DNA from: an uncultured Nesterenkonia sp.
GTDB lineage: Bacteria; Actinomycetota; Actinomycetes; Actinomycetales; Micrococcaceae
DNA length: 64,000 nt
Reading direction: 5' to 3'
NCBI GenBank assembly: GCA_947494195.1
Contig: CANLUC010000001.1
Span: forward strand, 1 to 64,000
Shown: positions 55,525 through 64,000 of the stretch, one piece after another
Position numbering within the stretch: position 1 is the first letter of the stretch
Layout of the letters: each line of letters begins with the position of its first letter
Translations under genes and position numbers: made by a program
The notes under the pieces: model-generated
The model's input: only the letters and a program-made list of their open reading frames with translations
The model's database searches: none
What the model was told of the DNA's origin: nothing

Positions 55525-56521
55525 TCATCCGTCGGCCTCGGGACCACCCTCGACTTCTCCCTTGGACACACAGATCTCAAGGTCTGGGCCATCTCCTCGG
55601 GATGAAGGATCGACTGGTTCTCCGATCACTTCATCGTTGAGAATCACCGCCGGGCCACTCTGAAGCACATTGGACAGAGTGCGTTCAACGTCATCGAGGG
55701 ACAGCGGAGCGGTTTCGTCGATGACAAGGTCCACGACTCCCCTCTTCGCATCGACTGTCGACATGGCTTTCACGTCGGTATTCTCCATGACACCTCTATA
55801 GACTTTTTCTTGCAGTCCAACGATTTCAGCTTCGCTTGCGACCGCATCAGTCATCACCTCAGGGTTTACACCAGTTTCATCGATAAGCGCCATCGCTCCA
55901 GCAGGTGGCTCTCCCGCAAATGCGATCTCACCAGCACCCTGTTGATCCGTATCCCATTCGGCTGCCGAATAATAATCTGGGTACTCCGTGGCGAGTTTCT
56001 GAACGAGGTCGTTAAAGGCAGTCTCTTCAGAAGCTTGATCTTCTGAAACGCCCACATCTCGACCGCCCGTGTTCTCCTCCGGGGTGACGCCCACCGCAAA
56101 GGCCCAACGTGCACTACGGGGGCCCCGCTCCGTCTCGATCTCCAGCTGTCCCGCTGCATACGGATAGTCCGTCGCGACCTCATAGATCTTCCCGTCCTCC
56201 GAACAAGGCATGACCCCTCGTTCCTCTCCATCCAGGAAAACGTCGGACCATGATCTGCCCCTCGCACCACACAGAAAACGCAACCGCTTCCCTGTCTGGG
56301 GGCAACCTTGTGTCCCCAGTAGAAGGAGCTGAACCGTCGACGGAATATGAATACCAGGCTTCGAAACCCTGTTCCTCGAGAGCTGCTGATGCCTTCTCCA
56401 TACGTTCGCGCAAGTCCTCATCGAGATCCGCGGCTCGCATGCCAGATTGCTCGGCACCTTCAGCGCAGGACACGAATAAGAGCGAGGCGACCACAAGGCC
56501 TAGTAGTCGCGGGGTTCGCAT
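55525..56521 (-). pseudogene. Frameshifted lipoprotein gene
   Basis: Two good reading frames together make one protein of about 331 aa. Part 1 (from ATG at 56521) has a signal peptide with lipobox FVSC and runs to FSVWCEG. Part 2, in another frame, continues WSDVFLDGEERGVMPCSEDGK to the stop at 55525. Removing one base from the GGGG run (plus-strand CCCC at 56258-56261) joins them smoothly and restores a Cys pair (WCEG and MPCSEDG). The C-terminal 160 residues are acidic, with no known domain. This is either a true pseudogene, a phase-variable switch or an assembly error. The region has lower GC than its surroundings. Function unknown. Confidence 0.75.
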
Positions 56522-56671
56522 ATTTCATCGTCTCAGCCAAGAACCTCGGGCGAAAGGTCACCCTTGACCTCAACTGCACCGTGTTCCGTCAATGAGGCTA
56601 GTGGCGACCCGGCACGACTAGCTCTCGTAGGCCGACCGGCTGCTGGGACGGTTCGGCGCCAATCCCCGCCG

Positions 56672-56677
56672 TAGAAT
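56672..56677 (+). promoter_or_regulatory. -10 element of the alpha/beta hydrolase gene (leaderless)
   Basis: TAGAAT ends 6 bp before the ATG at 56684, which supports this start over the TTG just upstream. Confidence 0.5.
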
Positions 56678-56683
56678 GACTTG

Positions 56684-57466
56684 ATGAGTCTCCATCATGT
56701 CCGACGAGGCGAGGGAAGCCCCCTTCTTTTGGTCCACGGCCTTGGAGCGGGTCTGCGCTCCTGGGATCCGATCATCGACGCATTGGCCGCGCACCGGGAG
56801 GTCATCGCGGTCGACCTGCCCGGATTCGGACAGACGCCCGCGATGCCTGGCGAAGTGTCGATCGCCACACTCGCCGATTCGGTCGCGCAATTCATCGACG
56901 AGCAGGGCCTGGACCGCGTCGCCATTGCCGGGCAGTCGATGGGCGGGCGGATCGTGCTTGAGCTCGCCAGACGCGGGATCGGTGGTGACACCGTGGCGCT
57001 GGACCCTGGGGGTTTCTGGAGCGATCGCGAGCTGGCGGTCTTCAGCTACACACTTCGGCCTTCAATCGCCCTGGTGCGTGCTTTGCGAGGTGCCCTGCCG
57101 AGGCTGTTGAGCAATCGCTTCAGTCGGACCGCGCTGCTCGCGCAGTTCTCGGCCCACCCGTGGTCTCTTACGCAGGAAACAGTGCTGCCCGACCTGCTCG
57201 GGTTAGCCGACAGCCCAGCGACGGATGCGGCGATGGACGCACTCACGAAAGGACCAAAGCAGCAGGGCGCTCCGCTCGGCACGGTCCCCGGTCGCGTCAC
57301 CATCGGGTGGGGAAGCCGCGACCTCGTCACCGTTCCGCGGCAAGCTCATCGGGCTGTTGCGGCGTTCCCCGATGCGACCCTGCACTGGTTCCCCCGGTGC
57401 GGACACTTCCCGCAATGGGACGCGCCGCACCAGGCGGCGGAGCTCATCCTGACCGGTACTCGCTAA
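56684..57466 (+). CDS. Alpha/beta hydrolase
   Basis: A 260-aa hydrolase. The oxyanion motif LLLVHGLGAG is near the N-terminus. The nucleophile is Ser85 in VAIAGQSMGGRIVLEL, the acid is in the GWGSRDLVTVP loop and the catalytic His in FPRCGHFPQWD. A cap region of about 70 residues lies between. Probable esterase, lipase-like or haloalkane dehalogenase-like enzyme; substrate unknown. Confidence 0.9.
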   Translation: MSLHHVRRGEGSPLLLVHGLGAGLRSWDPIIDALAAHREVIAVDLPGFGQTPAMPGEVSIATLADSVAQFIDEQGLDRVAIAGQSMGGRIVLELARRGIGGDTVALDPGGFWSDRELAVFSYTLRPSIALVRALRGALPRLLSNRFSRTALLAQFSAHPWSLTQETVLPDLLGLADSPATDAAMDALTKGPKQQGAPLGTVPGRVTIGWGSRDLVTVPRQAHRAVAAFPDATLHWFPRCGHFPQWDAPHQAAELILTGTR

Positions 57467-57594
57467 CCCGCGCTCGATCCCCCTGGTGTTTCGTGCAGCT
57501 TGCCCAGCACGCAGATTTCGTCACAACCAAACCGCAGTCAATCAGCGTGCGACGACACCGGAGAATCTCTCACTGCCGTGGGGTTAGGTCACCT

Positions 57595-57840
57595 CTAGCG
57601 TCGGCCTTCTATGGCACGTTCCAACGGGATGCGGCCGTCCTGCCAAGGCGTCAGAACCCACACCAGGAGATACGCGCCGAGGCCCAACACCGGAAGCAAG
57701 AAGGACAAGAGGATCACCAGGCGGACCAGCCACACGTTGAATCCGAACTTCGCGGCAATGCTCCCCCCGATGCCTGCGAGGACGCGTCCAGGGCCACGCC
57801 GAAAACCGATGCTGCGGATGGATCTGAAGAGTATTTCCAT
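57595..57840 (-). CDS. Small PspC-domain membrane protein
   Basis: An 81-aa protein with the PspC core: GRVLAGIGGSIAAKFGFNVWLVR followed by one long hydrophobic segment (LVILLSFLLPVLGLGAYLLVWVL) and TPWQDG. PspC-type proteins sit in the membrane and respond to envelope stress, often with a regulator; none is next to it. A -10 (TACTAT, 57848-57853) 7 bp upstream suggests a leaderless mRNA starting at this ATG. Confidence 0.85.
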   Translation of the reverse strand: MEILFRSIRSIGFRRGPGRVLAGIGGSIAAKFGFNVWLVRLVILLSFLLPVLGLGAYLLVWVLTPWQDGRIPLERAIEGRR

Positions 57841-57847
57841 ACCGACC

Positions 57848-57853
57848 ATAGTA
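57848..57853 (-). promoter_or_regulatory. -10 element of the PspC-like gene (leaderless)
   Basis: TACTAT on the minus strand ends 7 bp before the ATG at 57840. Confidence 0.45.
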
Positions 57854-57910
57854 CGCGCGCCCCACCCTGACACCCTGATGCCGCAGTCATCGACCCGCTT
57901 TCCACCGCAC

Positions 57911-58564
57911 CTAAAAGGCGGTGCTGGGCAGATCCTTCTCGTCATCAACGATCGCCGTGACGATCCGCTCGGCAACCTGGTCGGGATCCAGCGCCGCTCC
58001 GAATCGCGGCGCTGACCCAGCGATCGGGTGCTCGGACAACGAAGTGCCGGTGTGGCCAGGGCGAGCATCCACGAGCCGGATGCCCGCGCGGCGATACTCT
58101 CGCGCCGCCGCGACGACGAAGGCCGCGAGCCCAGCTTTTGACGCGGAATATGCTGCCAGCCCTGCGACCGGCGCCTCAGCGACAACCCCGCTGATTGTCA
58201 CTACGAAGGGCTCCCGACCGTCCTGCGCCGAAGCAGCGAGGTAGGAATGGCTCTGAGTGATCAGCTGGATCGGACTGGTGGTGTTCACCGCGAACAGCTC
58301 GTCGACCGTGGCGGGTTCGAGCTCGGAAGCGACACCAAAGGCGACGACCCCGGACGCAATCACGAGCCCGTCGAGCCGTCCGTGCTGCGCATTCGTGTCG
58401 GCCAGCACCTCAAGAACCACAGAGGGTTCCCGCAGATCGCGCCCTTCAGACCTCGACGACCGGGCAACAATTGCGCCGTGTCTCTCCAGCTGATCTGCGA
58501 TTCGCGAGCCGAGCCCACCGGTGGCGCCGACCACCAGAACAACTGCACCCTGAAGATTCTTCAT
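57911..58564 (-). CDS. Short-chain dehydrogenase/reductase
   Basis: A 217-aa SDR. The cofactor motif is VVLVVGATGGLGSRIADQLE and the catalytic Y-x3-K is in AAYSASKAGLAAFVV. Ser is in VTISGVVAEAP and NTTSPIQLI carries the Asn. The basic residues after strand 2 (SSRSEGRDLRE) suggest NADP. The gene stands alone between the PspC-like gene and ychF. Substrate unknown. Confidence 0.9.
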   Translation of the reverse strand: MKNLQGAVVLVVGATGGLGSRIADQLERHGAIVARSSRSEGRDLREPSVVLEVLADTNAQHGRLDGLVIASGVVAFGVASELEPATVDELFAVNTTSPIQLITQSHSYLAASAQDGREPFVVTISGVVAEAPVAGLAAYSASKAGLAAFVVAAAREYRRAGIRLVDARPGHTGTSLSEHPIAGSAPRFGAALDPDQVAERIVTAIVDDEKDLPSTAF

Positions 58565-58638
58565 GGGTAGACCCTAGAACAGATGCAGCAGTGCGCGCCG
58601 CGAGGCGGTTCGCTGAGTCCGTCTCAGATGTCAGGGAA

Positions 58639-59724
58639 CTAGACGTTGAAGCGGAACTCCACCACGTCGCCGTCCTTCATGACGTATTCCTTGCCCTCAA
58701 TACGCACCTTGCCGGCAGCCTTGGCATCAGCCATCGAGCCCGCTGCCAGCAGATCATCGAAGTTGACGATCTCGGCCTTGATGAAGCCGCGCTGGAAATC
58801 GGTGTGGATCACGCCGGCTGCCTCGGGCGCCGTCGCACCCTGGTTGACCGTCCAGGCGCGGGTCTCTTTGGGACCCGCCGTGAGGTAAGTCTGCAGCCCG
58901 AGCGTGGAGAAGCCGACGCGGGCCAGCTGGTCCATGCCGGACTCTTCCTGGCCGTTGAGCTCGAGCATCTCGCGGGCCTCCTCTTCGGAGAGCTCCACCA
59001 GGTCCGCCTCGAGCTTGGCGTCGAGGAACACGGCGTCGGCCGGGGCGACCAGCTCGGCGAGCTCGGCCTGCTTCTCGGGAGAGTTCAGCACACCTTCATC
59101 GGCGTTGAACACGTAGATGAAGGGCTTCGCGGTGAGCAGGTTCAGCTGCCCGAGGTGCTCCATGTCCAGCTTGTCCTTAGTGATGGAGCTGAAGATCGTG
59201 TCGCCCCGCTCCAGCGTCTTCTGCGCGTTGAGGTAGGCGTCCAGCGTGGCCTGCTCGGCCTTGCGTCCCTTGACCTGCTTCTCCAGCTTGGGGATCGCGT
59301 TCTCCATGGTCTGGAGATCGGCCAGGATCAGCTCGGTGTTGATGGTCTCCATGTCACTGGTGGGATCCACCTTGCCGTCCACGTGGATGACGTTCTCGTC
59401 CTCGAACACGCGGACCACCTGGGCGATCGCATGGGCCTCGCGGATGGTGGCCAGGAACTGATTGCCCAGGCCCTCCCCCTCGGAGGCGCCCTTGACGATG
59501 CCGGCGATGTCCACGAAGGAGACCGTGGCCGGGAGGATCTTCTGCGAACCGAAGATCTTCGCGAGCGCGTCCAGGCGCTCATCGGGGAGGTTCACGATGC
59601 CCACGTTCGGCTCGATCGTGGCGAACGGATAGTTCGCCGCCAGGATCGACTGACGAGTCAGCGCATTGAAGAGGGTCGACTTGCCCACATTGGGTAGTCC
59701 CACGATTCCGATAGTCAAAGCCAC
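58639..59724 (-). CDS. ychF: Redox-regulated ATPase YchF (OLA1 family)
   Basis: Ribosome-associated TRAFAC P-loop protein of 361 aa that binds ATP better than GTP. G1 is [18 protein letters not shown]3 is [19 protein letters not shown], and the degenerate G4 (NADEG) is the reason for ATP preference. A coiled coil and a C-terminal TGS domain ([19 protein letters not shown]) follow. The GTG at 59724 gives the canonical MALTIGIVG; a GTG two codons upstream is in frame. Part of translation and stress control in most bacteria. Confidence 0.96.
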   Translation of the reverse strand: MALTIGIVGLPNVGKSTLFNALTRQSILAANYPFATIEPNVGIVNLPDERLDALAKIFGSQKILPATVSFVDIAGIVKGASEGEGLGNQFLATIREAHAIAQVVRVFEDENVIHVDGKVDPTSDMETINTELILADLQTMENAIPKLEKQVKGRKAEQATLDAYLNAQKTLERGDTIFSSITKDKLDMEHLGQLNLLTAKPFIYVFNADEGVLNSPEKQAELAELVAPADAVFLDAKLEADLVELSEEEAREMLELNGQEESGMDQLARVGFSTLGLQTYLTAGPKETRAWTVNQGATAPEAAGVIHTDFQRGFIKAEIVNFDDLLAAGSMADAKAAGKVRIEGKEYVMKDGDVVEFRFNV

Positions 59725-59894
59725 GGTCACCTAACCTACCGCGCGGACCCGCTCGACCGCGACTTTCCGGGGCTGCGCGAGACTGCCCTGCCCTTTCCGT
59801 GCCTGAATCCTCCACATACACTGAGAATCAGCTCACGATCTGAGCCGTTTCTCACCCCGTTCTACAAGATTCGGCTCACATTCTCCAGCCACTT

Positions 59895-59907
59895 GTGTCC
59901 CGGACAC
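59895..59907. promoter_or_regulatory. Palindrome upstream of the choline operon
   Basis: GTGTCC-C-GGACAC is a perfect 13-bp palindrome, about 93 bp before the BetT start. It could be an operator, but no regulator gene is in the window. The rest of the 275-bp gap shows no confident promoter. Confidence 0.3.
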
Positions 59908-59999
59908 TGCGCACGCATGTCTAAGATGCCTGAGGTTCATCACCGAATTAACACCGATACACAAGCGAACTGACGCAGCACTGGAAGGAACACAACTTC

Positions 60000-62141
60000 A
60001 TGGCATCGGCCACGCATGACGTCTCGAACGACGTCCCGAGCGAGGCCCAGGGGAACGGCTCCGCCAAGCCCCCTGCGCGCTCGAAGGTCAATCTGCCGGT
60101 CTTCATCGGCTCCGCGGCGATCATCATTGCCTTCACTCTGTGGGCCTGGCTTGCACCAGACACGGCCTACACCACCTTGGAATCAGTCTTCCTCTGGATC
60201 GGCGCCAACCTGGGTTGGTACTACATCCTCACCGCCGGCATCGTGGTGGTCTTCGTCCTGGTCGTGGCCTTCTCTCGAGTGGGCCGCACCAAGATGGGGC
60301 CGGATCACTCCACGCCGAAGTACAACCTCTTCACCTGGACGGCGATGCTCTTCGCCGCCGGCATCGGCGTGGACCTGATGTTCTTCGCCATCTCCGGCCC
60401 CGCCACGAACCTCACCACCGCTCCGGGCAATGAAGCCGGATCGGCCGAGGCCACCGAGATGGCAGTCCTGTGGACGCTGTTCCACTACGGGATCCCCGGC
60501 TGGGCCATGTACGCGCTGATGGGGATGGCCTTCGGCCTCTTCGCCTACCGCTATCACCTGCCGCTGAGCATCCGCAGCGCGCTCTACCCGATCATCGGCA
60601 AGCGCGCCCAGGGCGCCACCGGCGACGGCATCGAGATCGCCGCCGTCATCGGCACCATCTTCGGCATCGCCACCAGCCTCGGCATCGGCGTGGTCTTCCT
60701 GAACTACGGCCTGGAATGGCTCTTCGGCATCCCGCAGGGCACCGGCGCGCAGGCTGGCCTGATCGGCCTGGCCGTGGTCGTGACCATCTTCTCCGCCGTC
60801 TCCGGCGTGGACAAGGGCATTCGTCGGCTGGCGGAGCTCAACGTGGTCTTCGCCGTGATCCTGCTGCTCTACGTGCTGATCGCCGGCGAGACCACCTACC
60901 TGCTCAACGGGCTGGTGAAGAACGTCGGCGACTTCTTCGCCTTCTTCCCCTCGATGCTGTTCGACACCTTCGCCTACAACCCGCCTGAGGGCCAGTGGCT
61001 GGAATGGTGGACGCTGTTCTTCTGGGCCTGGTGGATCGCCTGGGCGCCCTTCGTCGGGCTCTTCCTCGCGCGCATCTCCCGCGGCCGCACGCTGCGCCAG
61101 TTCGTCACCGGCACGCTGATCATCCCGTTCGGCTTCATCCTGCTGTGGATCTCGATCTTCGGGAACGGCGCCATCTGGGAGTTCCTGCAGGGGAACACTG
61201 AGTTCATCACCGCCGCCGTGGAGAACCCCGAGGCCAGCTACTACCTGCTGCTCGAGCAGTACCCCGGCGCCACCTTCACCATCGGCCTCTCGGTCATCAC
61301 CGGTCTGCTCTTCTACATCACCTCCGCCGACTCCGGCGCACTCGTGATGGCGAACTTCACCTCCAAGTCGCTCAGTGCCTCCGACGACGGCGCCCCGTGG
61401 CTTCGCGTCTTCTGGGCGCTGGCCACCGGCGCGCTCACCCTCGCGGTCCTCATGCTCGACGGGGTCTACACCTTGCAGATGGCCACGGTGATCATCGGGC
61501 TGCCGTTCTCGGTGGTGATGTATCTGCTCATGGTCGGCGTCTGGCGAGCATTGCGCATGGAGCGGTACAACCGCGACTCGCGTGAGGCCACCCTGCCGTG
61601 GATGGTCTCCGAGCGCACCCGTGAACCGGGCGAACGAGGAAACCTCAGCTGGCGCCGTCGTCTGGCCCGCGGGATGCACTTCCCCTCGGCCAAGCAGGCC
61701 ACCGAGTTCGTCGAGACCGTGGCCGCCCCGGCCGTGGAAGACGTCGCCTCGGAGCTGCGCGAGCAGGGTGCCGATGTCAGCTGTCAGCGCGGCGTGGTTC
61801 CCGACACGGATATCCCGCACATCGATCTGCACGTCTACTTCGGCGAGCAGACCGAGTTCAAGTACCAGGTCTACCCGGTGGCGTACTCGGTCCCGAGCTT
61901 CGCGCGCAACATGCGCCCGACCGAGGAGACCTACTACCGTGTGGAGACGTTCTCGGCCACAGGCTCCGGAGGACACGACCTCATGGGCTACAGCCGGGAA
62001 CAGGTCATCGCCGATGTCCTGGACTCCTACGAGCGTCACCTCACGTTCCTCACCATGAGCGAAGAGGGTGGCCAGTCAGCCTCCCTGCACACCGACAGCA
62101 ACATCCCGGATGACTGGGATCACGACCGCACGCACGGATAA
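60000..62141 (+). CDS. betT: BCCT-family choline transporter (BetT-like)
   Basis: Sodium- or proton-coupled transporter of 713 aa with 12 membrane segments. The tryptophan-rich BCCT signature is in the segment FFWAWWIAWAPFVGLFLARISRGRT. Like BetT it has a long hydrophilic C-terminal domain (about 540-713) that senses osmotic stress. AAGGAA precedes the ATG. It begins a run with betaine-aldehyde dehydrogenase and choline oxidase, so choline is the expected substrate. Glycine betaine transport cannot be excluded from sequence alone. Confidence 0.92.
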   Translation: MASATHDVSNDVPSEAQGNGSAKPPARSKVNLPVFIGSAAIIIAFTLWAWLAPDTAYTTLESVFLWIGANLGWYYILTAGIVVVFVLVVAFSRVGRTKMGPDHSTPKYNLFTWTAMLFAAGIGVDLMFFAISGPATNLTTAPGNEAGSAEATEMAVLWTLFHYGIPGWAMYALMGMAFGLFAYRYHLPLSIRSALYPIIGKRAQGATGDGIEIAAVIGTIFGIATSLGIGVVFLNYGLEWLFGIPQGTGAQAGLIGLAVVVTIFSAVSGVDKGIRRLAELNVVFAVILLLYVLIAGETTYLLNGLVKNVGDFFAFFPSMLFDTFAYNPPEGQWLEWWTLFFWAWWIAWAPFVGLFLARISRGRTLRQFVTGTLIIPFGFILLWISIFGNGAIWEFLQGNTEFITAAVENPEASYYLLLEQYPGATFTIGLSVITGLLFYITSADSGALVMANFTSKSLSASDDGAPWLRVFWALATGALTLAVLMLDGVYTLQMATVIIGLPFSVVMYLLMVGVWRALRMERYNRDSREATLPWMVSERTREPGERGNLSWRRRLARGMHFPSAKQATEFVETVAAPAVEDVASELREQGADVSCQRGVVPDTDIPHIDLHVYFGEQTEFKYQVYPVAYSVPSFARNMRPTEETYYRVETFSATGSGGHDLMGYSREQVIADVLDSYERHLTFLTMSEEGGQSASLHTDSNIPDDWDHDRTHG

Positions 62142-62150
62142 GGAGCACGA

Positions 62151-63644
62151 ATGAGCACAGCAGAGCAGGTCTCAACGCTGTTCATCGACGGTAAATGGGT
62201 TCCAGCCCAGTCCGGCGAGACGCGCACGATCTATTGCCCAGCAGACGGCTCCGAAGTCGATGTGGTCTCCGAGGCCGGCGAGGCGGACACCATTGCCGCC
62301 ATCGCCGCCGCCCGCAAGGCCTTCGACTCCCATGTCTGGGCCGACACCCCTGCCGCCGAGCGCGGCGCCTTCGTGACCGCGGTGGCTGACGCCATCGAGG
62401 ATCGCAAGGACGAGTTCGCCCGCGCCGAGGCCCTGGACACCGGCAAGCGGTTCGTCGAGGCGCAGATCGACATGGACGACATCATCGCCTGCTACCGGCA
62501 CTTCGGGAAGCTGGCCGACGCCGAGTCCGGTCGCCTGATCGACGCCGGGGACCCCACGGTCCTCTCCCGCGTCGTGTACGAGCCGGTCGGCGTCGTCGGG
62601 ATGATCACCCCGTGGAACTACCCGCTGCTGCAGGCGGCCTGGAAGATGGCACCTGCCCTGGCGGCAGGCAACAGCTTCATCCTCAAGCCCGCCGAGCTGA
62701 CCCCGCACACCGGGATGCTGATCATGGACGTCTATGACTCGCTGGGCCTTCCCGCGGGCGTGGCGAACCTGATCACCGGCGCCGGCGCCACGGCAGGCGC
62801 CCCGCTGTCCTCGCACCCCGATGTGGACATGGTCTCCTTCACCGGAGGCGTGGTCACCGGGCGCAAGATTGCCGCCACCGCGGCAGAGACGGTCAAGAAG
62901 GTCGCGCTGGAGCTCGGCGGCAAGAACCCCAATGTGGTCTTCGCCGACGCCGACTTCGACGCCGCCGTGGACAACGCGCTCAACGCCGGCTTCGTCGACT
63001 CCGGGCTGGTCTGCTCCGCAGGCACCCGGCTGATCATCGAGGAGTCCATCAAGGAGAAGTTCGTCACCGAACTGGTCCGCCGCGCTGAGCACATCCGGAT
63101 GGGCGGACCCTTCGAGGAGTCCGCCGAGACCGGTCCGCTGATCTCGGCCGAGCACCGCCAGAAGGTGTATGACTACACCCAGCGCGGCATCGAGGAGGGC
63201 GCGACCCTGCGGACCGGGCACCACTTCGGCGGCGAGGAGCACCGCAACGGGTACTTCTACGCGCCCACCGTGCTCGATGACGTCAAGCGCGGCATGTCAG
63301 TGGTAGTCGAGGAAGGCTTCGGCCCGGTCATCACCGTGGAGACCTTCACCACCGAGGCGGAGGCCATCGAGACGGCCAATGACACGATCTACGGCTTGGC
63401 CGGCGCCGTGTGGACCTCCAACCGCGGCACCGCCCACCGGGTCTCCTCGCGGTTGCGCCACGGCACCATCTGGATCAACGACTACCACCCCTACGTGCCG
63501 CAGGCCGAGTGGGGCGGCTTCAAGCAGTCCGGCGTCGGACGCGAGCTGGGCCATATGGGACTGGACGAGTACCGCGAGTCCAAGCACATCTACGAGAACA
63601 CGGAGCCCGCCGTCACCGGCTGGTTCAGCATGCCGGAGAAATAA
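62151..63644 (+). CDS. betB: Betaine-aldehyde dehydrogenase
   Basis: NAD(P)-dependent aldehyde dehydrogenase of 497 aa that oxidises betaine aldehyde to glycine betaine. Catalytic Cys288 is in GLVCSAGTRLI and Glu254 in VALELGGKNPNVVF. The oxyanion Asn is in PWNYPLL. Two small departures from the common pattern are visible: Leu instead of Gln just before VC, and EEGFGPV instead of EEIFGPV near residue 390. Starts 9 bp after the transporter with a GGAG site and is followed by choline oxidase 9 bp later. Genomic context favours this substrate over other aldehydes. Confidence 0.92.
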   Translation: MSTAEQVSTLFIDGKWVPAQSGETRTIYCPADGSEVDVVSEAGEADTIAAIAAARKAFDSHVWADTPAAERGAFVTAVADAIEDRKDEFARAEALDTGKRFVEAQIDMDDIIACYRHFGKLADAESGRLIDAGDPTVLSRVVYEPVGVVGMITPWNYPLLQAAWKMAPALAAGNSFILKPAELTPHTGMLIMDVYDSLGLPAGVANLITGAGATAGAPLSSHPDVDMVSFTGGVVTGRKIAATAAETVKKVALELGGKNPNVVFADADFDAAVDNALNAGFVDSGLVCSAGTRLIIEESIKEKFVTELVRRAEHIRMGGPFEESAETGPLISAEHRQKVYDYTQRGIEEGATLRTGHHFGGEEHRNGYFYAPTVLDDVKRGMSVVVEEGFGPVITVETFTTEAEAIETANDTIYGLAGAVWTSNRGTAHRVSSRLRHGTIWINDYHPYVPQAEWGGFKQSGVGRELGHMGLDEYRESKHIYENTEPAVTGWFSMPEK

Positions 63645-63653
63645 GGAGACCCC

Positions 63654-64000
63654 GTGGAGAACACCAGTTTCGACTACGTCGTCATCGGCGGCGGCTCTGG
63701 CGGCGCCGCCGTCGCCGCCCGCCTGTCCGAGGACCCGAACGTGACCGTGGCGCTGCTCGAGGCAGGCCCGACCGACGCCGACAAGCCAGAGGTGCTGCAG
63801 CTCAATCGCTGGATGGAGCTGCTGGAGTCCGGCTACGACTGGGACTACCTCATCGAGCCCCAGGAGAACGGCAACTCCTTCATGCGTCACGCCCGTGCCA
63901 AGGTGCTCGGCGGCTGCTCCTCACACAACTCCTGCATCGCCTTCTGGGCGCTGCGCGAGGACATGGATTCCTGGGAGGCACAGGGTGCGGTCGGCTGGAA
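63654..64000 (+). CDS. codA: Choline oxidase, 5' part (cut by window end)
   Basis: First 115 residues of a GMC-family flavoprotein. It starts with GTG after AAGGAG. VVIGGGSGGAAVAARLSEDP binds FAD. LNRWMELLESGYDWDYLIEP and the GGCSSHNSCIAFW block match Arthrobacter choline oxidase very closely. His91 in that block is the expected covalent FAD attachment site. BetA-type choline dehydrogenases lack this histidine context. The enzyme would convert choline to glycine betaine in two oxygen-consuming steps, releasing two hydrogen peroxide per choline. It is incomplete only because the window ends. Confidence 0.88.
   Translation, partial: MENTSFDYVVIGGGSGGAAVAARLSEDPNVTVALLEAGPTDADKPEVLQLNRWMELLESGYDWDYLIEPQENGNSFMRHARAKVLGGCSSHNSCIAFWALREDMDSWEAQGAVGW

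Noticed and set aside
55350-55640. 96-codon plus-strand frame near the GntR operator
   Set aside because: Its second half is antisense to the frameshifted lipoprotein and its first half shows no ribosome binding site or domain.
60183-62039. 618-codon open frame on the minus strand opposite betT
   Set aside because: Antisense of an evident BCCT transporter; composition is the mirror of its codons.
63654-64000. Call as choline dehydrogenase betA
   Set aside because: The GGCSSHNSC block with the FAD-linking histidine and the surrounding sequence match choline oxidase instead.

Overview
The window is a high-GC chromosomal segment of an actinobacterium, most likely from the Micrococcaceae (Arthrobacter/Nesterenkonia group). 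The evidence is the argCJBDFR-GH gene set, a mycothiol-dependent isomerase-like protein, the actinobacterial trio of phosphomutase, DUF3090 and SCO1664-family genes, many leaderless start sites, and a choline oxidase whose first 115 residues closely resemble the Arthrobacter enzyme. No phage, CRISPR array, tRNA or intact transposase was recognised.

Layout. 0-0.6 kb: leader and stacked promoters of an rRNA operon that runs off the left edge on the minus strand. 0.6-5.9 kb: tyrS, a HelD/HelR-type RNA polymerase-recycling helicase, a 3-methyladenine DNA glycosylase and a lytic transglycosylase lipoprotein. 5.9-15.3 kb: the arginine genes, argCJBDFR and argGH, separated by an opposite-strand ankyrin gene and each preceded by ARG-box-like operators. 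15.3-23.1 kb: a quinone reductase, pheST, a lipoprotein of unknown function and a GH13 alpha-glucosidase. 23.4-27.6 kb: a tightly coupled five-gene membrane/glycolipid-like cluster (CDP-alcohol phosphotransferase, DUF2231-like protein, GT4, methyltransferase, UPF0104 flippase-like protein), followed by two SOS-box-like palindromes that have no gene. 27.7-38.4 kb: stress and housekeeping genes including a Nudix hydrolase, SRPBCC protein, YitT, three aldo/keto reductases, large-subunit catalase, a YbdK-type ligase and a TauE transporter.

38.5-46.5 kb is the most unusual part. An operon of GT2, an endonuclease/phosphatase-family protein, a YjdF-like membrane protein, an FAD oxidoreductase and a bacterial (6-4)-photolyase-like protein faces a divergent pair (DUF2071 protein and MGT-type glycosyltransferase). 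The photolyase-like protein contains no cysteine, so it cannot hold the [4Fe-4S] cluster typical of its family. Next to it is a protein built of homing-endonuclease-associated repeats with no visible nuclease domain.

46.6-59.7 kb mixes conserved genes (arfB, carboxyethylornithine synthase-like, DUF3090 cluster, AI-2E transporter, ychF) with two lower-GC islands, each carrying a lineage-specific lipoprotein; one of these is frameshifted. A YtrA-type GntR regulator with a membrane protein has a clear widely spaced operator. 59.7-64 kb: a glycine betaine synthesis operon (BetT-like choline transporter, betaine-aldehyde dehydrogenase, choline oxidase cut by the window end), consistent with salt tolerance. 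The choline oxidase would release hydrogen peroxide, which the KatE catalase in the same window could remove.
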